Assembly (NCBI GenBank): GCA_919902495.1
Contig: CAKKRC010000052.1
Span: 1 to 41,567, forward strand
Direction: 5' to 3'
Origin: Nitrospiria bacterium
GTDB lineage: Bacteria > Nitrospirota > UBA9217
DNA: 41,567 nucleotides
In this document: piece by piece, positions 30,877 to 39,491 of the stretch
How the letters are laid out: each line of letters starts with the position of its first letter
Numbering within the stretch: the first letter of the stretch is position 1
Program-made: the position numbers and the translations under genes
Notes under the pieces: generated by a model
Told to the model about the DNA's origin: nothing
The model's input: the letters and a program-made list of their open reading frames with translations, nothing else
Database searches by the model: none

Positions 30877-31395
30877 ATGAGCATATTGGATACCATCATG
30901 CAGCGACGAAGCATACGGGATTTCACGGATCAGGATGTTCCGCAGGAGGCTGTCAACATGCTGGTAGAGGCGATCCGCTGGGCGCCGAGCGCGGGAAACA
31001 TGCAGAGCCGAAAGTTCTATTTCATCTTTGATCAAGAGATCAGGAAGAAGCTCGCTGAGGCCGCGTTACATCAGAATTTCATCGCGCAGGCGCCTCTTGC
31101 CGTCGTGGCCTGCCTGGACCGGCGCATTGCCGCGAGGTATGGAGACCGGGGCGTCAATCTGTACAGCATTCAGGATGTTGCCGCCAGTATTATGAACCTG
31201 ATGCTCGTGGCACAGGAACTGCGGCTCGGGACCTGCTGGGTGGGCGCGTTCAACGAGTTTGATGTAGTTGAGATCCTTGATCTGCCGGACCACCTGAGGC
31301 CGGTCGCGATCGTGCCCGTGGGCTATCCGGGAAAGGTCCCGGCGGGGCGTCAGAAGAGGATACCGACAGTGGAAGCGGTGCAGATGGTGCGGTAA
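30877..31395 (+). CDS. nitroreductase family flavoprotein
   Basis: A 172-residue FMN enzyme. The N-terminal RRSIRDFTDQDVP, the FMN loop WAPSAGNMQSR, the middle VAASIMNLMLVAQELRLGTCWVGAF and the C-terminal IVPVGYPG are the nitroreductase family blocks. At 172 residues it is short, like the single-domain NADH-flavin group. A strong GAGGGAGGGAGG site precedes ATG 30877. Substrate unknown (quinones, nitroaromatics or flavin-linked reduction). Confidence 0.92.
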   Translation: MSILDTIMQRRSIRDFTDQDVPQEAVNMLVEAIRWAPSAGNMQSRKFYFIFDQEIRKKLAEAALHQNFIAQAPLAVVACLDRRIAARYGDRGVNLYSIQDVAASIMNLMLVAQELRLGTCWVGAFNEFDVVEILDLPDHLRPVAIVPVGYPGKVPAGRQKRIPTVEAVQMVR

Positions 31396-31496
31396 GCCTG
31401 CGGCCTCATGGGCCGGCGATCCGACGGATAGAGCGATGGTTGAACGAAAACCGTTTGCATTTCAGGGCATGATATCGTAGTATCTGTCACAATACC

Positions 31497-32942
31497 ATGA
31501 GCAATCGATACCTTCTCACTATCGTTTTCCTCTGCGTTCTCTCCCTGTTCGGGACGGGCTGTACGACGTTGTCGGGCAGCCAGGCGATGAAGACAGACCG
31601 GCCCGAGACTGAAATGTCCCTGTCCGCCGGGTCCTATGAAGCTACGCCGGTCGTTTCACTGCAGCAGAAAGATCCCGGGCTTCCCTCGGGCGAGGTTGTG
31701 CCCGGGGAGCCGGTGACGGAGGATGATGAAGATCCGGATGCCGATCAGGATGAAGAAAGCGTACTCGATGCCGCGCTGGAACTGATCGATTCCTCCCGGG
31801 AGCTCTGGTCCGCAGGGGACCGGGACCGGGCGATCGATGCGCTTGACCAGGCCTACGCCATCATCCTGAAGCTGCCCGCCGATGCGGACGCCAAGGCGGT
31901 CCAGCAAAAAGAGGACCTCCGGTTCGTGATCTCCCGGAGGCTGACGGAGATCTACACGTCCCGGTTCACATCGGTCAACGGCAACGGGAATGAGATCCCG
32001 CTCACTCTGAATGACCATGTGGAACGGGAGATCAGGCTCTTTCAGACCTACGAGCGCGATTTTTTCCTGGAGTCGTACGAGCGTTCCGGCAGGTACCGTC
32101 AGCAGTTCGCGAAAACGATACGCGATGCCGGAATGCCCGAGGACCTGGCCTGGCTGCCGCTCATCGAAAGCGGTTTCAAGGTCAAGGCATTGTCCCGGGC
32201 CCGGGCGCTCGGACTCTGGCAGTTCATACCGTCAACGGGTTACAAGTTCGGGCTCAAACGGAACGAATGGGTCGACGAACGGCTTGACCCGGAAAAAGCC
32301 ACGATGGCCGCCATCGCCTACATGAAGGAGCTGCATCAGATCTTCGGCGACTGGGCGACGGTCCTTGCCGCATACAACTGCGGGGAGGGAAACGTCCTCA
32401 GGGTCATCAGGCAGCAAAAGATAAATTATCTCGACAACTTCTGGGACCTCTATGAGCGGCTCCCGCGGGAGACGGCCCGGTACTATCCCCGGTTCCTCGC
32501 GGTCCTGGCCATCGTGAAGGACCCGGCTAAATATGGGTTCACGCTCGGAGACACGGACAAACCGCTGCCCTATGAGACCGTGACGATCGAACGACCGGTC
32601 CATCTGCAGAAGCTCGCCGAGAAAGCCGGATGCGCATTCGAGGAGCTTGCGGCGCTGAACCCGGAGCTGCGGCATGCGGCCACGCCCGGCGCGTCCTACG
32701 TCCTGAAGGTCCCGCCGGGATCCCGGGAGAACATTCTGTCTGCCGCGGCGTCGCTGCCGAAATGGTCTCCGCCGAAGCAGTCCTTCGTCGTCCATCGCGT
32801 CCGGAGGGGAGAGACCTTGTCGACCATCGCGGTCCGGTATCGGACCAGCATCGGACGGATCATGGATGCGAACAACTTGCGAAGCGGCCGCATCATCCGC
32901 GCCGGCCAGAAATTGAAGATACCCCTTCGCGAATCAACGTAA
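31497..32942 (+). CDS. mltD: membrane-bound lytic murein transglycosylase D, MltD-like
   Basis: A 481-residue envelope lipoprotein (lipobox GTGC, about residue 22). An acidic spacer (DEDPDADQDEE) follows, then an SLT domain (about 200-330) with catalytic Glu in LIESGFKVKALSRARALGLWQF, AAYNCGEGNVLR and YYPRFLAVLAIVKDP. Two LysM-type peptidoglycan-binding modules lie at the C-terminus; the last, FVVHRVRRGETLSTIAVRY, is the clearest. It cleaves peptidoglycan to 1,6-anhydro products. Confidence 0.93.
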   Translation: MSNRYLLTIVFLCVLSLFGTGCTTLSGSQAMKTDRPETEMSLSAGSYEATPVVSLQQKDPGLPSGEVVPGEPVTEDDEDPDADQDEESVLDAALELIDSSRELWSAGDRDRAIDALDQAYAIILKLPADADAKAVQQKEDLRFVISRRLTEIYTSRFTSVNGNGNEIPLTLNDHVEREIRLFQTYERDFFLESYERSGRYRQQFAKTIRDAGMPEDLAWLPLIESGFKVKALSRARALGLWQFIPSTGYKFGLKRNEWVDERLDPEKATMAAIAYMKELHQIFGDWATVLAAYNCGEGNVLRVIRQQKINYLDNFWDLYERLPRETARYYPRFLAVLAIVKDPAKYGFTLGDTDKPLPYETVTIERPVHLQKLAEKAGCAFEELAALNPELRHAATPGASYVLKVPPGSRENILSAAASLPKWSPPKQSFVVHRVRRGETLSTIAVRYRTSIGRIMDANNLRSGRIIRAGQKLKIPLREST

Positions 32943-32973
32943 ACCTATCAAGCCGGAAACAAATGACCAAGGC

Positions 32974-33075
32974 GTCTCTCGCAAAGCCGCAAAGGACGCC
33001 AAGAACACCTCTAGTTCTTAAGTATAAACCGCCTTGATTTGCCTTCTTTGCGCGCTTGGCGACTTTGCGAGAAAC
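32974..33075. repeat. long imperfect inverted repeat of CGCAAAG units
   Basis: Left arm GTCTCTCGCAAAGCCGC (from 32974) matches the reverse complement of the right arm ending GCGAGAAAC (33075) over about 30 bases. The CGCAAAG/CTTTGCG words repeat within each arm. It fills most of the 328-base mltD-dnaE gap; 33076-33270 shows no other feature. Confidence 0.7.
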
Positions 33076-33270
33076 AGTCTTTCCTGTATCTGCATGGATT
33101 CTGTTCTTTCTGAGTCCTCACTTCCGTCCTTCCACTTCCTACATTCATGCTGAAAAAAATACTTCTCCGCCCGGAACTCGATCATCCATAACGAGCTGAC
33201 CATTCGCGCGTAGTCATATGATTTTAGGTTCTGATAGGTACGTCAGAGAAGGAGGTTGCAGGACGACTGC

Positions 33271-36200
33271 TTATGCCAATGACACCGAGCCCGCGCCGAG
33301 GACGGATTCGATCTCGCTGATGAGCTGGTCGGAAGGGGTCACGCGGATGTCCCTGCCCACGGAGATCAGCGACTCTTTGCGCGAGGGATTCTTCAGGCGG
33401 AGATAGACGGGGATATCGCCTTTGTATCTGAGAAGGATGTCTTTTACCTTTATAAGGTCGTCCTGGGTGAGGCCGGTGGCGTTCAGAAGAATGTCCATGC
33501 GGGTGGTGCCGCGTTTTTTTACGTCGGAGAGCAGGTGGATCCGAACGGCCTTGATCTTGTTTCCCTGTTCGCTCTTGTCGAGCTGGCCCGCCACGATGAG
33601 CGGCGTGTCGGTCAGGAGCATGTGGTTTGCCGTCGTGTAGAGGTCGGGGAAAACGATGACCTCAACGGTCCCGGCGAGGTCCTCGAGGTTGATGATGGCC
33701 ATCTTGTCGCCCTTTTTGGTGATCTTCGGTTTCAGGCCGGCAATGATCCCGCAAATGGTCACCTCTTTCCCGTCCGCCGCCTGGTCCAGCGTTTCCGTGG
33801 TCACCGAGGCATAGCGTTTCATATCCGCCTGGTAGGCCGCAAGGGGATGGCCGGTGATGTAGAAGCCGATGCTTTCCTTTTCGAAGGCCAGCAGCTGGCT
33901 TTCCTTCCACTCCGGGATGTTCGGAAGCTCGGGTTCCTTCTTCTCCACGAGAGAATCGAATATATTGAACTGTCCGATGGCCTCCTGTTCCTGGTGCCGC
34001 GCTGCCTGGTCGATCATCATATCGATGGCTTCCATCATCTGGCTGCGCCGGCTGCCCGTGGCGTCAAAGGCGCCGGACTTGATGAGCGCCTCGACGACCC
34101 GCCGGTTCACCCGCCGCTGGTCCACCTTGGTGCAGAAATCGGCCAGTGAGGTGAAGGCCCCTTTGGCCTCGCGCGCTTCGATGATCGCTTCAATGGCGGA
34201 GAGACCGATGTTCTTGACCGCGGCAAGGCCGAAGCGGACGGACCCGATGGAACTGCCCGGCTCGACGGTATCGCGATCGTGCGCCTCGATGACCGTAAAG
34301 TCCCACCGGCTCTCATTCGCGTCAGGCGGAAGGACCGAGATCCCCATCTCGCGGGCCTCGTAGATGTACTTCACGACCTTGTCGGTATCCTGGACCTCGC
34401 TCGTGAGCAAGGCGGCCATGTATTCCACGGGGTAATGGGCCTTGAGGTACGCCGTCTGGTAGGAAATGAGGGCGTAGGCGGCGCTGTGCGACTTGTTGAA
34501 GCCGTAGTCGGCGAACTTGGCCATGAGATCGAATATCGACCCGGCCTTTCGGGGATCGATGCCGTTGTTCTTCGCGCCCTCCATGAACGTGTTGCGCTGG
34601 CGCGACATCTCGGCCTGGTCCTTCTTCCCCATGGCCCGCCGGAGAAGGTCCGCTCCGCCGAGCGAGTAGCCGGCCAGGGTGCGCGCCATCTGCATGACCT
34701 GTTCCTGGTACACGATGACGCCGTAGGTGTCCTTGAGGATCGGTTCGAGCGCCGGCAGTTCGTAGGTGATCTTGGTGGAGCCTTTCTTGCGCTTGATGAA
34801 ATCGTCCACCATGCCGCTGTTGAGCGGTCCCGGACGGTACAGGGCCAGCAGGGCGATGATGTCCTCGAAGCACTGGGGCTTCATCTTGAGCACGAGGTCC
34901 CGCATGCCTGACGATTCGAGCTGGAAAATGCCCGCGGTAGCGCCCCGTCCCAGGAACTCGTAGGTCTTCGAGTCGTCCAGGGGGAGGCGGCTGACGGAAA
35001 AGCGGTCCGCCGAGGCGAGCGGCGCCTTCTGGAGGCGCTGATTGATCATGTCCTCGGCCTTGCGGATCACCGTGAGGTTCCGGAGGCCCAGAAAGTCGAA
35101 CTTCACGAGGCCGATCTTCTCGACGCCCTTCATGTCGAACTGTGTCATCACCTCGTCCTTGGCGGTCTTGTAGAGCGGAAGGTATTCGGTCAGCGGCTCC
35201 TGGGAGATGACCACGCCGGCGGCGTGCTTGGACGCGTGGCGCACCTGGCCCTCGAGGTTCAGGGCGATCTCCATGAGCTCCGCCATGCGCGGTTCCTTCT
35301 TCGTCAGCTCCTTGAGCTTCGGCTCCTGCTCCATGGCCTTTTCCAGCGTGATGTTCAGGACGTTCGGCACGAGCTTGGCGACCCGGTCCACTTCGGCATA
35401 GGGGATGTCGAGGACCCTGCCCACGTCGCGGATCACGCCCTTGGCCATCATGGTGCCGTAGGTGATGATCTGGGTCACGTGGTCAGGGCCGTACTTATCC
35501 GTCACATATTTGATCACTTCGTCGCGGCGGTCCTGGCAGAAGTCCACGTCGATGTCCGGCATGCTGATGCGTTCGGGATTCAGGAACCGCTCGAACAGCA
35601 GGTTGTAGGGGATGGGGTCCAGGTCGGTGATCCGCAGGCTGTAGGCCACCAGGCTTCCTGCGGCGGACCCGCGGCCCGGCCCGACGGGGATGCCGTGCTC
35701 GCGGGCGTAGCGGATGAAGTCCCACACGATCAGCATGTATCCGGGGAACCCCATCTTCTCGATCATCAGGATCTCTGATTCGAGCCTTTTTTTGTATGCA
35801 TCCCGGTCGATGCTGCCCGGCCCGCGCACCGCCTCGATCTCTGCAAAGCGCTCTTCGAGGCCCTTCCGCGCAAGCTCCGCCATATAGGTTTCGCGCGTGT
35901 AGCCTTCGGGGATGGGGAAATTAGGAAGGTGGTATTTACCGAGCTCGAGCTCGAGGTTGCAGCGCTCAGCGATCCTGATGGTGTTCGTAATGGCCTCGGG
36001 AATATAGGAGAAGGCCTTTTTCATCTCCTCGGGGGTCTTCATATAGAAGGTCTCCGAGGAGAACTTGAGGCGCTTTTCGTCCTTTACCAGCTTGCCCTGG
36101 TTGATGCAGAGCAGGGCATCATGGGACTTGTGGTCCTCCATGTTCAGGTAGTGGCAGTCGTTCGTGGCGACGACGGGGAGGCCCGTGTCCCGGCTCAGGC

Positions 36201-36789
36201 GTATGAGCTCTCGGTTCACCTGCTCCTGTTCGGGGATGCCGTTGTCCTGGAGCTCGAGGTAGAAATTGTCCTTGCCCATGATGTCCTGGTACTGGAGGGC
36301 GGCTTTTTTAGCTTCCTCGTAGCGGTTGCTGTTCAGGAGCGATGGGATCTCGCCGCCCAGGCAGGCGGAAAGTCCGATGAGACCTTCACTGCGCTGTCTC
36401 AGCAGCTCCTTGTCGATGCGGGGCTTGTAATAGAAGCCCTCCAGATACGCGGCGGTCACCAGCTTGACGAGGTTCTTGTAGCCCTGCTTGTTCCGGGAAA
36501 GAAGGATGAGATGATAGGAGGCTTCATCCTGGTGCCCGCCGGGGGTGGATTTTTCGAAACGCGAGCCCGGGGCGACGTAGATCTCGCAGCCGATGATCGG
36601 CTTGATGCCGGCCTTCATCGCTTTCTGATAGAAATCCAGGACGGAGAACAGGTTGCCGTGGTCCGTGACGGCCACGGCCGGCATCTTCAGTTCGATGGCC
36701 TTCTTGACGAGGTTGTCGATGCTGATGGCGCCGTCGAGCAGGCTGTATTCAGTATGAAGGTGAAGGTGGACGAACTCGGCGTGATGCAT
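33271..36789 (-). CDS. dnaE: DNA polymerase III subunit alpha
   Basis: A 1172-residue replicative polymerase. It begins HLHLHTEYSLLDG (PHP domain) and has VGPGRGSAAGSL and PDIDVDFCQDRRDEVI (catalytic aspartates). Later come YNKSHSAAYALISYQTAYLKAHYP and a C-terminal OB fold with GTVEVIVFPDLY. Length matches DnaE1 (about 1160). ATG 36789 precedes HHAEFVHLH; an earlier start at 36816 lies in repeat R2. The gene is monocistronic here. Confidence 0.97.
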   Translation of the reverse strand: MHHAEFVHLHLHTEYSLLDGAISIDNLVKKAIELKMPAVAVTDHGNLFSVLDFYQKAMKAGIKPIIGCEIYVAPGSRFEKSTPGGHQDEASYHLILLSRNKQGYKNLVKLVTAAYLEGFYYKPRIDKELLRQRSEGLIGLSACLGGEIPSLLNSNRYEEAKKAALQYQDIMGKDNFYLELQDNGIPEQEQVNRELIRLSRDTGLPVVATNDCHYLNMEDHKSHDALLCINQGKLVKDEKRLKFSSETFYMKTPEEMKKAFSYIPEAITNTIRIAERCNLELELGKYHLPNFPIPEGYTRETYMAELARKGLEERFAEIEAVRGPGSIDRDAYKKRLESEILMIEKMGFPGYMLIVWDFIRYAREHGIPVGPGRGSAAGSLVAYSLRITDLDPIPYNLLFERFLNPERISMPDIDVDFCQDRRDEVIKYVTDKYGPDHVTQIITYGTMMAKGVIRDVGRVLDIPYAEVDRVAKLVPNVLNITLEKAMEQEPKLKELTKKEPRMAELMEIALNLEGQVRHASKHAAGVVISQEPLTEYLPLYKTAKDEVMTQFDMKGVEKIGLVKFDFLGLRNLTVIRKAEDMINQRLQKAPLASADRFSVSRLPLDDSKTYEFLGRGATAGIFQLESSGMRDLVLKMKPQCFEDIIALLALYRPGPLNSGMVDDFIKRKKGSTKITYELPALEPILKDTYGVIVYQEQVMQMARTLAGYSLGGADLLRRAMGKKDQAEMSRQRNTFMEGAKNNGIDPRKAGSIFDLMAKFADYGFNKSHSAAYALISYQTAYLKAHYPVEYMAALLTSEVQDTDKVVKYIYEAREMGISVLPPDANESRWDFTVIEAHDRDTVEPGSSIGSVRFGLAAVKNIGLSAIEAIIEAREAKGAFTSLADFCTKVDQRRVNRRVVEALIKSGAFDATGSRRSQMMEAIDMMIDQAARHQEQEAIGQFNIFDSLVEKKEPELPNIPEWKESQLLAFEKESIGFYITGHPLAAYQADMKRYASVTTETLDQAADGKEVTICGIIAGLKPKITKKGDKMAIINLEDLAGTVEVIVFPDLYTTANHMLLTDTPLIVAGQLDKSEQGNKIKAVRIHLLSDVKKRGTTRMDILLNATGLTQDDLIKVKDILLRYKGDIPVYLRLKNPSRKESLISVGRDIRVTPSDQLISEIESVLGAGSVSLA

Positions 36790-36794
36790 AGAGA

Positions 36795-36925
36795 TAAGGC
36801 AAGCACCAAATCCCAAATGGCAAATTCCAAATAAGGATCAAATGCCAATGGTCAATTTCGAAACGTTCGGCGATTGGATCTTAGTGCTTGGAATGTATTT
36901 GTGATTTGAAATTTGAATTTTGAAA
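36795..36925. repeat. AT-rich dispersed palindromic repeat, family R2, copy 4
   Basis: GCAAGCACCAAATCCCAAATGGC-type left arm and TTAGTGCTTGGAATGTATTTGTG right arm repeat the plan of copy 3: AGCACC on the left against GTGCTTGG on the right. It lies between dnaE and the tRNA-Cys terminator. Confidence 0.75.
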
Positions 36926-36929
36926 ATTG

Positions 36930-36950
36930 CTTTCCCGCACGGCGGGAAAG
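36930..36950 (-). terminator. terminator of tRNA-Cys
   Basis: CTTTCCCGC-acg-GCGGGAAAG, perfect 9-base arms, two bases after the tRNA 3' end. It is followed on the minus strand by CAAUUUUC. Confidence 0.7.
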
Positions 36951-36952
36951 AA

Positions 36953-37028
36953 TGGAGGCGGCGATCGGATTTGAACCGATGAATGAAGGTTTTGCAGACC
37001 TCTGCCTTAGCCACTTGGCTACGCCGCC
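36953..37028 (-). tRNA. tRNA-Cys (anticodon GCA)
   Basis: A 76-base cloverleaf with CCA encoded. The acceptor stem is GGCGGCG/CGCCGCC, the D-arm AGCCAAGUGGCUAAGGC, the anticodon loop UCUGCAAAA with GCA, and the T-arm CGGUUCAAAUCCG. All four stems pair. It is a single tRNA; no selC-type tRNA was found. Confidence 0.96.
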
Positions 37029-37193
37029 CTGAAAACAAACGCTGTGAAATCGCGGGTATGCGTTCTCCCGCGAATGCAGCACAGGCAATAAAATACGAGA
37101 AATAGGGGGGTAAGTCAAGCCCAAAAGAGGAAACAAAGAGGGGTAAGCCTGTTTCCGTCTTAATTGAGAGTCGCATTAAGGATCGACCGCATC

Positions 37194-37544
37194 TTACGTT
37201 CTTATCAATCCGAGACTTATGGCAAGCGCGCGTTCGACCTTCTTCATTGTTTCGGCAGAGATCATTCCAAGTTTTCTGCCCAATCGTTTTTTATCGATCG
37301 TCCGGATCTGATTGAGGAGAACAATAGAGTTCTTGGGCAATCCTCCCTCACCGGCAGGCAGGGATACTTCATAAGGGTATGTCTCTCGCGTCGTGGACGT
37401 GATCGCAGCTACGATCGTCGCAGGGGAGTGCGTATTGCCGACATCGTTCTGGATGATCAGGGCAGGTCGGGTCTTTCTGATCTCCACGCCAACAGTGGGG
37501 TCGAAGGAGACGTAGTAGACCTCACTTCTTTTTGGAAGGACCAC
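37194..37544 (-). CDS. mazF: type II toxin, MazF/PemK endoribonuclease
   Basis: A 116-residue protein: KRSEVYYVSFDPTVGVEIRKTRPALIIQND is the MazF/PemK N-terminal pattern, then SPATIVAAITS and PKNSIVLLNQIRTIDKKRLG. MazF cuts mRNA at short sites. The GTG start at 37544 follows a perfect AGGAGG at 7 bases; longer forms to 37661 overlap the antitoxin in another frame. It overlaps the antitoxin by 23 bases, the usual TA order with antitoxin first. Confidence 0.9.
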   Translation of the reverse strand: MVLPKRSEVYYVSFDPTVGVEIRKTRPALIIQNDVGNTHSPATIVAAITSTTRETYPYEVSLPAGEGGLPKNSIVLLNQIRTIDKKRLGRKLGMISAETMKKVERALAISLGLIRT

Positions 37545-37833
37545 CGGTCTTCCTCCTGTAGGCCTGTTTTGGTTCGTGTACACCGATGAGCGAATCGGCC
37601 TCTTCCTCGATTGTCCGCCATGTTTCCGCTGTTTCGGCATCCTTTGCCGCATTTGCCGCATAGCCCGCGATCATCTTCTCGTGCAACATCCTTTTTTTTT
37701 CGTCCTCGAGCTTTTCCCTCAGCGCTTTGACGATATATGCACTTCGCTTCCGCTCCGGCACAAGCGACTGGAGGTCTTTCAGTACAAGGTCCGGGATCGA
37801 GATGCCGATCCGTTTTACTGCACTGTACGGCAT
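37522..37833 (-). CDS. ribbon-helix-helix antitoxin of the MazF-type pair
   Basis: A 103-residue protein. The N-terminal KRIGISIPDLVLKDLQSLVP with SAYIVKALREKLE fits a ribbon-helix-helix DNA-binding domain. The C-terminal half, acidic then Lys/Arg-rich (PSKKK), should neutralise the toxin. ATG 37833 has a GGGGGA site. A palindrome at 37860-37875 overlapping the -10 is a likely self-regulation operator. Confidence 0.85.
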   Translation of the reverse strand: MPYSAVKRIGISIPDLVLKDLQSLVPERKRSAYIVKALREKLEDEKKRMLHEKMIAGYAANAAKDAETAETWRTIEEEADSLIGVHEPKQAYRRKTGGPSKKK

Positions 37834-37859
37834 GGTATTCCCCCTTCAACTAGTATGAT

Positions 37860-37899
37860 TTGTTACGCATAACAATAACACATACTATATATATGTCAA
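37860..37899 (-). promoter_or_regulatory. promoter and operator of the toxin-antitoxin operon
   Basis: Minus strand: -35 TTGACA (37894-37899), 16-base spacer, -10 TATTGT (37872-37877). TTGTTA-cgca-TAACAA (37860-37875), perfect 6-base arms, covers part of the -10 and the start point, as expected for repression by the antitoxin. Confidence 0.6.
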
Positions 37900-37906
37900 C
37901 AAATAA

Positions 37907-37959
37907 GACCAGTCGGTGATGCCGTCCCAAAACAGCAGCAAATGATATGTCGACTGGTC
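37907..37959 (-). repeat. inverted repeat downstream of dinB
   Basis: GACCAGTCG (37907-37915) and CGACTGGTC (37951-37959) are perfect 9-base arms 36 bases beyond the dinB stop, followed by a T-rich run on the minus strand. It may help end the dinB transcript before the TA promoter. Confidence 0.5.
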
Positions 37960-37995
37960 TCCGCGAATATCCGCATCCAAATGTCTTTTTCAGGC

Positions 37996-39309
37996 TCACA
38001 CCTTGATATGCAGCATCGGCAGTCCCAGCCGCTGACGCTTGTTCTCGCCCTTGAAGAGGTCGCCTTTCCGCACCGGCACGTCGCCCCGTGCGCCCTCGTG
38101 CTGCGCCTGGAGCTTCGTAGGCAGGCTGGCCCCGTGCTGGACCGCGTGCTTGCCGTATTTCCGGGACAGCTCGTCGATGCTCTCGTAGATCTTCGCCATC
38201 TTCGCGATCTTTGCGGTGTCCTCGAACAGGCCGTACTGGACGCCGCTCTCCGCGACCAGGCCGGAAAGGACAACGCCGGTCTGGCGGTAGGGGGTCGCTG
38301 GCAGGTACAGCTCCCGGAACCCTTCGCGCAGGAGCGGGTACAGCTCGGACGGGAATGCCGTGGGCCGGCTCAGCTTCAGCTCGGCGCCGGTGCTCTGGTA
38401 GTCCTGCTGACGGAGAAAGAGGACCACCCGGCTGGCGGCAAGGTGATAGCGCCGGGCCTTGATGCAGGCGTTCTCCAGGTTCTTGGACAACTGGGCGAAG
38501 ACGAAGGCCTCGTCGCGCGACGGCGGAGTGAAGGTCTTTGCCTTGCTGATGGACTGGTAGGCGCTCTTCGTTTCGGTGGTGACCGGGTAGACGCTCCTGC
38601 CGTTCAGCTCGTGCCAGATCTCCCGGTAGGGCTTGGACAGGTATTTGGTCACGAACTCTTCGTCCTTCCGGGCGAACTCCAGGGCGGTCCTGATGCCGTG
38701 CTTGTTCAAGTAGGCCGCGGTGTTCGGCCCGATGCCCCAGACCTTCTCAACAGGAAGGTTTCCGAGGAACACGTGGATGTCCCTACCAGGGATCATGGTG
38801 AGGCCGTCCGGTTTCCTGTGTTTCGAACCGATCTTCGCAAGGACCTTGGAGAGGGAGACGCCGGCGGACACGGTGATGCCAAGTTCCTGTTTGATGGTGG
38901 CCCGCATCTTCTCGGCGATGGACTCGTACGAACCGTGGCAGGTCCTCCTGAGGCCGGTGAGGTCCACGAAGGCCTCGTCAATGGAGTACTCCTCCACGTC
39001 GGGGGAGAAGCGCCGCAATATCTCGAACATGCGCACGGAAAAAAGGCTGTAGGTCTCGTAGTCCGACGGCAGGATGACCGCGTCAGGGCAGAGCTTTTTC
39101 ACGTCCGACAGCCGCACCCCGCGCGAAACTCCCCTGGCCTTGGCCTCGTAGGAGGCAGCAGCCACGATGCCGCGCTCCTTGCCCGTGATGACTGGACGGC
39201 CCTTCAACTCCGGGTGGATCGCCTGTTCGCAGGACGCGAAAAAGGCGTCGGCATCCAAATGGAGGATGGCCTGCGGCCAGGAGGAGATGATGAGGGGCTG
39301 GTTGGTCAT
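37996..39309 (-). CDS. dinB: Y-family DNA polymerase IV (DinB)
   Basis: A 437-residue translesion polymerase. LHLDADAFFASCEQ (catalytic Asp), YSIDEAFVDLTG (catalytic DE), AGVSLSKVLAKIGSKHRKPDGL and the helix-hairpin-helix EKVWGIGPNTAAYL are in order, then the little-finger domain. No beta-clamp motif was identified with confidence at the C-terminus. ATG 39309 starts next to the polymerase motif; a longer frame to 39399 is repeat sequence. No LexA-like box was seen. It is the boundary gene of the cassette region. Confidence 0.93.
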   Translation of the reverse strand: MTNQPLIISSWPQAILHLDADAFFASCEQAIHPELKGRPVITGKERGIVAAASYEAKARGVSRGVRLSDVKKLCPDAVILPSDYETYSLFSVRMFEILRRFSPDVEEYSIDEAFVDLTGLRRTCHGSYESIAEKMRATIKQELGITVSAGVSLSKVLAKIGSKHRKPDGLTMIPGRDIHVFLGNLPVEKVWGIGPNTAAYLNKHGIRTALEFARKDEEFVTKYLSKPYREIWHELNGRSVYPVTTETKSAYQSISKAKTFTPPSRDEAFVFAQLSKNLENACIKARRYHLAASRVVLFLRQQDYQSTGAELKLSRPTAFPSELYPLLREGFRELYLPATPYRQTGVVLSGLVAESGVQYGLFEDTAKIAKMAKIYESIDELSRKYGKHAVQHGASLPTKLQAQHEGARGDVPVRKGDLFKGENKRQRLGLPMLHIKV

Positions 39310-39318
39310 AAGGCAGAT

Positions 39319-39386
39319 CCGACAAGGAGACAAGGGGACATAATGAACATCGACACGGTGACACGGGGACGCGGAGACACGGTGAA
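39319..39386. repeat. purine-rich short tandem-like repeat (GACACGGGGACGCGGAGACACGG type)
   Basis: GACAAGGAGACAAGGGGACA and GACACGGTGACACGGGGACG are variants of one unit repeated about five times across 68 bases. It lies just upstream of dinB and could not be assigned to a gene. Confidence 0.55.
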
Positions 39387-39432
39387 GAATCAAGAGCAAT
39401 TGGCCGAAAGTAGGCGCCTTTAGGCGACGCGG

Positions 39433-39488
39433 ATCAAACGTGGGACAGAACCCGCTGCGAAGCGCCGAGCCAATTGTCCCGTTCGAGC
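39433..39488 (-). mobile_element. attC-like hairpin 3 (weakest of three)
   Basis: On the minus strand CTCGAAC...GTTTGAT ends (6 of 7 pairing with a G-U) enclose GGGACA/TGTCCC and an inner CGCT/AGCG hairpin. It begins four bases after the stop of the lipoprotein gene, where an integron recombination site would lie. The sequence differs from the other two sites. Confidence 0.4.
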
Positions 39489-39491
39489 TAA

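Noticed and set aside
31455-31483. TTGCAT/TAGTAT promoter before mltD
   Set aside because: Spacing is 17 but both boxes match poorly; not above background in this composition.
37942-39423. Long plus-strand open frame of 493 codons
   Set aside because: Antisense to dinB over nearly all its length, with shadow-type composition; dinB motifs are unambiguous on the other strand.
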